64,000 nt of DNA. Source: Neoehrlichia mikurensis (GTDB taxonomy: Bacteria > Pseudomonadota > Alphaproteobacteria > Rickettsiales > Anaplasmataceae). Made by a program: the position numbers and the translations under genes. Positions within the stretch are counted from its first letter, which is position 1. Each line of letters opens with the position of its first letter. A model generated the notes under the pieces. It worked only from the letters and a program-made list of their open reading frames with translations, ran no database searches and was not told the DNA's origin. Location: NCBI RefSeq assembly GCF_019186785.1, contig NZ_CP066557.1, positions 186,001 to 250,000 of the forward strand, read 5' to 3'. This document shows positions 58,559 through 64,000 of the stretch, piece after piece.

Positions 58559-59021
58559 ACATTACAAATCCATTGTATTATATAAAGATATAATTTACAA
58601 TAGTACATTAATATTAAGTTATAACAAAAAAAATATTATTATAGTTATAATACTATATACAAACATATAATATTTAACAAGTATTTTGCCATGATAAACT
58701 CAATATAAGTAACTAAGCTTGCTACATCTTCTAGACAACCTACCTGTATAAATATTAAACTGCACAACAACCATATTACAATATAAAACATTATTACTTC
58801 TTATAATGTATAAAACCATCAAACATCTATTTAACCTAATATTAACACTTTACTCTCTAATAATTCTATATTCATAAAACACTTATATTATAAATAATAT
58901 CTATTATGCATTAACGCAGCTATTTACCTTGCCTATAAAACTTATAACCATAAATATAACAAGTAGCTATACCTATAATATTAGGACAATAAATGATGTT
59001 ACCTACAGCTTATTAGCTTAA
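58559..59021. other. intergenic region between lon and tRNA
   Basis: About 460 bases downstream of lon; no terminator, gene or repeat recognised. Confidence 0.4.
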
Positions 59022-61433
59022 TTAATTCAGTATTGTACAATCTTCTTCATCTGTATTAAGAATCTTATTATCAATAAATACATCATCTTTATGCAAAGGA
59101 TTAACTGATCGTACTAAAGCATTATGAATAACCTCATCAACAGTTGAAACAAATATAAATTTCATTCCCTGCTTAACATTATCTGGCATTTCAATCATAT
59201 CCTTTTTATTTTGAAGAGGAATAATAACAGATGTTATACCACTACGCAACGCTGCTAACAGTTTCTCTTTCAATCCACCTATGGCAAGAACACTGCCTCT
59301 TAAAGTTATTTCCCCTGTCATTGCAACTGTTTTTTTGACTGCAATACCTGTCATTAAGGATACTATTGAAGTACACATAGCTATACCAGCTGAAGGACCA
59401 TCCTTTGGTATTGCGCCCTCTGGCACATGCAAATGTATATCATTAACCTGAAATTTTTTAGATTTTATTCCAAATTCTAAACACCTCGATCTCACATAAC
59501 TATACGCAGCTTTCACTGATTCTTGCATTACTTCACCTAATTTTCCTGTAAATTTTATATTACCCTTACCTGGCATTAATACTGATTCTATTGTTAATAT
59601 ATCCCCACCAGATTCAGTATATGCTAAACCAGTAACCATTCCTATCATATCGTTCTTCTCTACAAGACCAAAAGTATATTTTTGTACGCCCATATACTCT
59701 TCAAGATTATTATCAATATGTATATTTTTTATTTCTTTATTCATTAATATTTCTTTTACAGCCTTCCTCATAAGACTAGCAAGTTCTCTTTTAAGGGTAC
59801 GCACCCCACTTTCTCTTGTATAAAACCTAATTAAATTATATATTGCATTGTCAGAAATACTCCACTCTTTTTCTTGCAGCCCATTATCCTTATATAACCT
59901 AGGTATAAGATGCGCTCTTGCTATTTTTAATTTTTCCTCTTCTGTATAACCAGATAACTGAATAATTTCCATACGATCAAGAAGTGGCTTATGCAAATTC
60001 AAACTATTTGCAGTTGCAATAAACATTACATTTGAAAGATCAAACTCTACCTCAATATAATTATCAACAAAATGCTTATTATGCTCAGGATCTAACACCT
60101 CAAGTAATGCAGCTGTAGGATCACCTCTATAATCAGACCCAACTTTATCTATTTCATCTAATAAAAATAAAGGATTACACGACTTTGCTTGCTTTATTTG
60201 CTTTATTATTCTTCCAGGCATTGCACCTACATACGTTCTTCTGTGACCTCTGATTTCTGATTCGTCATATACACCACCTAAAGACATACGTACAAATTCT
60301 CTACCTGTAGCTTCCGCTATTGACTTTGCTAATGATGTCTTACCTACACCAGGAGGTCCAACAAAACACAAAATTGGACCTTGTGGCTTTTTTATTCTTT
60401 TTAATACCGCTAAAAATTCCAAAATCCTCTCTTTAATTTTATCCATACCATAATGATTACTATTTAAAATTTTTAAAGAGTTATCCATATTAATTCTAGA
60501 ATTCTTATATTTTCCCCACGGAAGATCAAGCAACCAATAAAGATAACTTGAAATAATATTTGCTTCAGGAGACATAAAATTCATTTTTTTATAGCGCTTT
60601 AAATCATTCATAGCTCGTTCTTTTGCTTCATCAGATAATAACGTATTACGAATCCTTTTTTCAATTTCACTAGCAGAATCAATCTCACAACACACACCTT
60701 CACTATCTTCCAATTCTTTCTGTATGGCTTTTAATTGCTCATTTAAATAATACACCCTATGATTTGTTTCAACTTGTGATTTAACTCTATTATCAATCTT
60801 TTTTTGAGCATTTAATATACTAATTTCTAACTTAATAAAGCTATATATTTGTTCTAAACGTTCAATCACATTAAATGTTTCTAGAATTTTTTGCTTATCT
60901 GATACTCTAATACTTAAATGAGAAACTATAGTATCAGCTAGATCACTAAGATCTTTAATTTCATAAATTGATGATAAAGTTTCTGATTGTATTTTTTTAC
61001 TTAATTTACTCCAAATATCAAACTCATTTAAAACTGATCTTCTTAAAGCTTCAACATCATCGCTTATAACTACATCATTCTCGTTATTAATAACATTAAC
61101 TTCTGCTTGTAAAAAACTATCCCCTTCTACAAAATTTATTATTTGTGCACGATATTTTCCTTTGATTAAAACTTTCATAATTCCATCTGGAAGTTTTAAA
61201 AGCTGCATAACATCTGCAACAATTCCTACCTTATACAAATCGTCTAAAACTGGATTATCAACTGCACCATCTACTTGTGTAACTAATAAAATCTTACAAT
61301 CATTATTTTGAGTGGCATGATTTAAAGCATTAACAGACTTTTCCCTACCTACAAACAAAGGTATAACCACCTGTGGAAATACAATTGTATCACGTAAAGT
61401 TAAAACTGGAAGTAGCAAAACTTCGTCTTTCAT
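59022..61433 (-). CDS. lon: ATP-dependent protease Lon
   Basis: A hexameric AAA+ serine protease that degrades misfolded and regulatory proteins. 803 residues, standard length. The LON substrate domain at the N-terminus begins VLLLPVLTLRDTIVFPQVV. A helical linker precedes the AAA+ module with Walker A FVGPPGVGKTSLAK near residue 357 and LFLLDEIDKVG. The protease domain has the catalytic Ser in PKDGPSAGIAM (about 680) and Lys in GGLKEKLLAA (about 722). It begins 14 bases after the clpX stop, forming the tig-clpP-clpX-lon group. Confidence 0.98.
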   Translation of the reverse strand: MKDEVLLLPVLTLRDTIVFPQVVIPLFVGREKSVNALNHATQNNDCKILLVTQVDGAVDNPVLDDLYKVGIVADVMQLLKLPDGIMKVLIKGKYRAQIINFVEGDSFLQAEVNVINNENDVVISDDVEALRRSVLNEFDIWSKLSKKIQSETLSSIYEIKDLSDLADTIVSHLSIRVSDKQKILETFNVIERLEQIYSFIKLEISILNAQKKIDNRVKSQVETNHRVYYLNEQLKAIQKELEDSEGVCCEIDSASEIEKRIRNTLLSDEAKERAMNDLKRYKKMNFMSPEANIISSYLYWLLDLPWGKYKNSRINMDNSLKILNSNHYGMDKIKERILEFLAVLKRIKKPQGPILCFVGPPGVGKTSLAKSIAEATGREFVRMSLGGVYDESEIRGHRRTYVGAMPGRIIKQIKQAKSCNPLFLLDEIDKVGSDYRGDPTAALLEVLDPEHNKHFVDNYIEVEFDLSNVMFIATANSLNLHKPLLDRMEIIQLSGYTEEEKLKIARAHLIPRLYKDNGLQEKEWSISDNAIYNLIRFYTRESGVRTLKRELASLMRKAVKEILMNKEIKNIHIDNNLEEYMGVQKYTFGLVEKNDMIGMVTGLAYTESGGDILTIESVLMPGKGNIKFTGKLGEVMQESVKAAYSYVRSRCLEFGIKSKKFQVNDIHLHVPEGAIPKDGPSAGIAMCTSIVSLMTGIAVKKTVAMTGEITLRGSVLAIGGLKEKLLAALRSGITSVIIPLQNKKDMIEMPDNVKQGMKFIFVSTVDEVIHNALVRSVNPLHKDDVFIDNKILNTDEEDCTILN

Positions 61434-61447
61434 ATATAAACCTTGTT

Positions 61448-62665
61448 CTAGTGTCTTTTTAAATAATTATCACTTAATATTATTTCATCTACCATTTGTG
61501 CACTAATAAGTATCTTATTATCCTTACAATTTGAAAAATCAAACATTAAATCAAGTAATAAATTTTCCATAATAGCACGCAATCCCCTTGCACCAATTTT
61601 ACGATCAACAGCTTTTTTAGCAATACCAAGCAAAGCCTCGTCACTAAACTTAAGTTCTATATTATCCATTTCAAAAAGCTTAGTATATTGCTTTACTATT
61701 GAATTTTTAGGCTCAACCAAAATACGATAAAGAGTATTCTCATCTAATTCACCTAATGATGTAACAACTGGAATTCTACCAACAAACTCTGGTATCAATC
61801 CAAATTTTACCAAATCTTCAGGAGCAGTATGACAAAGTATATCTTTCTTCTTATTTGATAACTGTTGCACATTCGCCTCAAAGCCCATATAGCTACCACG
61901 ATTACGTGCTTCTATTATTTTTTCCAATCCATCAAATGCCCCACCAAAAATAAAAAGAATATTATCAGTATTAATTTGTATAAACTCTTGATGAGGATGC
62001 TTTCTACCACCTTGAGGAGGCACAGAAGATACTGTACCCTCTATAACTTTAAGCAATGCTTGTTGAACACCTTCACCTGAAACATCACGTGTAATAGATG
62101 TATTTTCAGACTTTCGTGATATTTTATCCACTTCATCAATATAAATAATGCCACGTTGTGCAGCTTCAATATTAAAATTAGCTGCTTGTAGCAATTTTAA
62201 TAAAATATTCTCAACATCCTCACCTACATACCCTGCTTCTGTTAATGTCGTAGCATCAGCCATAGCAAAAGGCACTTGCAATACCCTTGCTAAAGTACGA
62301 GCCAATAAAGTTTTACCAGAACCTGTTGGTCCAATCAATAAAACATTAGATTTAGATATCTCAACTTCACTAATAACACTAGAATTTAACAAACGCTTAT
62401 AATGATTGTACACAGCTACTGACAACACTTTTTTAGAATGCTCTTGACCTATAACATATTCATCTAAAACTTTCTTAATATCCTTTGGCTTAAGATCAAA
62501 GCTGGTACTTTTATATGACTTACCTTCTTCCTGTAATATACCACTACAAAGATCTATACATTCATTACAAATAAATACCTCAGAACCAGCAATAAGCTTT
62601 TTTACTTCACTATGAAGCTTACCACAAAATGAACAATTATAAGTACTTTTATCATTATCTGACAT
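61448..62665 (-). CDS. clpX: Clp protease ATPase subunit ClpX
   Basis: The AAA+ unfoldase that feeds ClpP. 405 residues. The N-terminal zinc-binding domain shows four Cys in [11 protein letters not shown] and [10 protein letters not shown]. Walker A is [15 protein letters not shown] near residue 113 and Walker [11 protein letters not shown]. The pore loop GYVGEDVE and ClpP-binding region with [10 protein letters not shown] are present. AAGGA stands just before the ATG. It follows clpP by 10 bases, typical of alphaproteobacteria. Confidence 0.98.
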   Translation of the reverse strand: MSDNDKSTYNCSFCGKLHSEVKKLIAGSEVFICNECIDLCSGILQEEGKSYKSTSFDLKPKDIKKVLDEYVIGQEHSKKVLSVAVYNHYKRLLNSSVISEVEISKSNVLLIGPTGSGKTLLARTLARVLQVPFAMADATTLTEAGYVGEDVENILLKLLQAANFNIEAAQRGIIYIDEVDKISRKSENTSITRDVSGEGVQQALLKVIEGTVSSVPPQGGRKHPHQEFIQINTDNILFIFGGAFDGLEKIIEARNRGSYMGFEANVQQLSNKKKDILCHTAPEDLVKFGLIPEFVGRIPVVTSLGELDENTLYRILVEPKNSIVKQYTKLFEMDNIELKFSDEALLGIAKKAVDRKIGARGLRAIMENLLLDLMFDFSNCKDNKILISAQMVDEIILSDNYLKRH

Positions 62666-62675
62666 TCATATTTCC

Positions 62676-63278
62676 TTAATTTTCTAATATAACATCTAGT
62701 CTTTTATCTATAACTTTATCAACTATACCAAAATCCATTGCTTTCTCAGCAGACATAAAATTATCCCTTTCCATATTAACTATAACTTCACCTAAAGACT
62801 TCTTTGTATGTTTAACATAAATTTCATTTAATCTGTGCTTAATACTTAAAATTTCTTTTGCATGTATTTCTATATCTGTTGCTTGTCCATGAAACCCTCC
62901 GGAAGGCTGATGTATCATTATTCTAGAATTTGGAAGCGCATATCTCATACCACACTCTCCAGCTGCTAAAAGAAGAGAACCCATAGAAGCTGCTTGTCCT
63001 AAACATAAAGTAGAAATCTTAGGCTTAATATATTGCATAGTATCATATATAGATAATCCAGCTGTAACAACACCTCCTGGAGAATTAATATACATAGATA
63101 TATCTTTTTCTGGATTTTCAGCTTCTAAAAATATAAGTTGCGCAACTATTAAACTAGCCATATTATCTTCTATCATTCCTGTTACAAAAATGATTCTTTC
63201 TTTTAATAATCTTGAATATATATCATAAGCACGTTCGCCGCGGCTAGTTTGCTCAACAACCATAGGTACCAAATTCAT
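62676..63278 (-). CDS. clpP: Clp protease proteolytic subunit ClpP
   Basis: A serine peptidase forming a 14-mer barrel with ClpX. The frame is open from 63299, but the ATG at 63278 ([16 protein letters not shown]) matches the family start and has AAAGGAAG about seven bases upstream, giving 200 residues. Ser is in [14 protein letters not shown], His in [10 protein letters not shown], and Asp in the later [21 protein letters not shown] region. Asn-Ser-Pro-Gly-Gly motif INSPGGVV is intact. Between tig and clpX. Confidence 0.97.
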   Translation of the reverse strand: MNLVPMVVEQTSRGERAYDIYSRLLKERIIFVTGMIEDNMASLIVAQLIFLEAENPEKDISMYINSPGGVVTAGLSIYDTMQYIKPKISTLCLGQAASMGSLLLAAGECGMRYALPNSRIMIHQPSGGFHGQATDIEIHAKEILSIKHRLNEIYVKHTKKSLGEVIVNMERDNFMSAEKAMDFGIVDKVIDKRLDVILEN

Positions 63279-63348
63279 AAACATTCTTCCTTTACTCATT
63301 CCTATATTTTAAATTACTACACATTTATTCACATAATACTCATAAAAA

Positions 63349-64000
63349 TTAAGAAACACTATTAAAGAGTTCCTCTAACCCTGAATAAGTTATGTTTTCT
63401 TTTTCCTTTTTTACAGAACAAATTATATAGTCAACAACCTTATCTTCAAGTACTTTTCCTTTAATATAATTATCAAAATCCTTATTAGATTTTAATAATT
63501 TTACTACATTATTAAAGCTTGCACCATAATCAACATAATTATTCTTAATAAAATTTACCACATCTTCACTTGTTAAAGATACATTATGATCTTTTGATAC
63601 TTTTATTAATAGCATACCTAATTTAATTCTTCTTGTAGCTTCTTTTAATGAGTCAACTTCCGTACTTAATTTACCACTACTTACCTCATAATTCACCTTT
63701 TTAAGCTCTTCTGAAATAATACATTCTGGAATATCTATCACATAATTTTCATCCATATAATCAAATAATTCTTTTTTCATTATTATATTATTCATTTGAG
63801 TGCATTTTTCTTTAACTGCCTTCTCAGAAAATGCTAACATTGCTTCTACACTATCAAAACCATAACCTTTAGCTAATTCTTCATTATTTTCTGCCTCTTT
63901 TGACACAAAAATATCTTGAACATCTACTAACATTTCCACTTCTTTACCTGCCATACGTAAATGCTTATAATCGTCAGGAAACACAAGTGTGAATATTTTT
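63349..64000 (-). CDS. tig: trigger factor, C-terminal part
   Basis: The ribosome-associated chaperone with peptidyl-prolyl isomerase activity. Only the last 217 residues are inside the window; the frame is open to the edge, reading KIFTLVFPDDYKHLRMAGKE. The V-FPDDY---LAGK-V-F segment marks the end of the isomerase domain. The rest is the helical C-terminal chaperone domain, here less conserved. An apparent GTG at 63984 is internal and not the true start. It is the first gene of the tig-clpP-clpX-lon series, 70 bases before clpP. Confidence 0.92.
   Translation of the reverse strand, partial: KIFTLVFPDDYKHLRMAGKEVEMLVDVQDIFVSKEAENNEELAKGYGFDSVEAMLAFSEKAVKEKCTQMNNIIMKKELFDYMDENYVIDIPECIISEELKKVNYEVSSGKLSTEVDSLKEATRRIKLGMLLIKVSKDHNVSLTSEDVVNFIKNNYVDYGASFNNVVKLLKSNKDFDNYIKGKVLEDKVVDYIICSVKKEKENITYSGLEELFNSVS

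Noticed and set aside
1..64000. CRISPR array, insertion sequences, toxin-antitoxin or restriction genes
   Set aside because: No regularly spaced repeats, transposase motifs, methylase or nuclease signatures were recognised; the tandem repeats present are too few and have no spacers.

Overview
The window is very AT-rich, has long non-coding gaps, and carries housekeeping genes plus lineage-specific membrane, coiled-coil and ankyrin proteins. This fits the obligate intracellular alphaproteobacterial genus Ehrlichia (Anaplasmataceae). The large spacers, short tandem repeats and decayed gene copies make E. ruminantium the best guess; that species call is inference from memory of the genus.

Layout. 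1-8300: mutS (minus), a tandem-repeat protein with a HIT hydrolase, dapA, and an isolated HK97-type capsid gene like those of gene transfer agents (GTA). 8300-17300: sucA (minus), then three tail genes in the order of the Rhodobacter GTA (hub g13, peptidase g14, megatron g15). 17300-23900: two adjacent paralogous membrane proteins of unknown function in large spacers. 23900-30250: birA, a GST, a DsbD-alpha-like periplasmic protein, a truncated ABC ATPase colliding with an mreD-like gene, then a PgpA-like membrane protein without its catalytic acids, dsbB and coq7, and rpmG. 30300-40900: ankyrin membrane protein, acpP-fabF, dprA, mutL, and a tolQ-tolR-tolA-like operon. 41300-48200: PleC-like sensor kinase, a small protein with an SGHY motif, argD, and a 932-residue coiled-coil membrane protein. 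48800-58300: yggT-ftsK, a CorC/HlyC CBS protein, thiE, a PPDK regulatory protein, trhO and fmt. 58486-64000: a CAT-anticodon tRNA and the protein-quality operon tig-clpP-clpX-lon; tig runs off the window edge.

How the genes fit together. Mismatch repair is represented by mutS and an endonuclease-type mutL, and DNA uptake or recombination by dprA. Periplasmic thiol chemistry is represented by dsbB and the DsbD-alpha-like protein, envelope energetics by tolQRA, and fatty-acid synthesis by acpP-fabF. Four GTA-like structural genes keep family motifs but are dispersed and interrupted by an unrelated metabolic gene. Candidate host-interaction proteins are the tandem-repeat protein, the ankyrin protein, the coiled-coil protein and the SGHY protein; none has a proven role here.

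Genome decay is visible in several places: an inverted mutS fragment at 14-70, an eroded direct copy of part of the 932-residue gene at 52776-53032, and the ABC/mreD convergent truncation on a run of 14 A. No CRISPR array, insertion sequence, restriction system or recognised defence system was seen. All calls come from reading the sequence; no searches were run.
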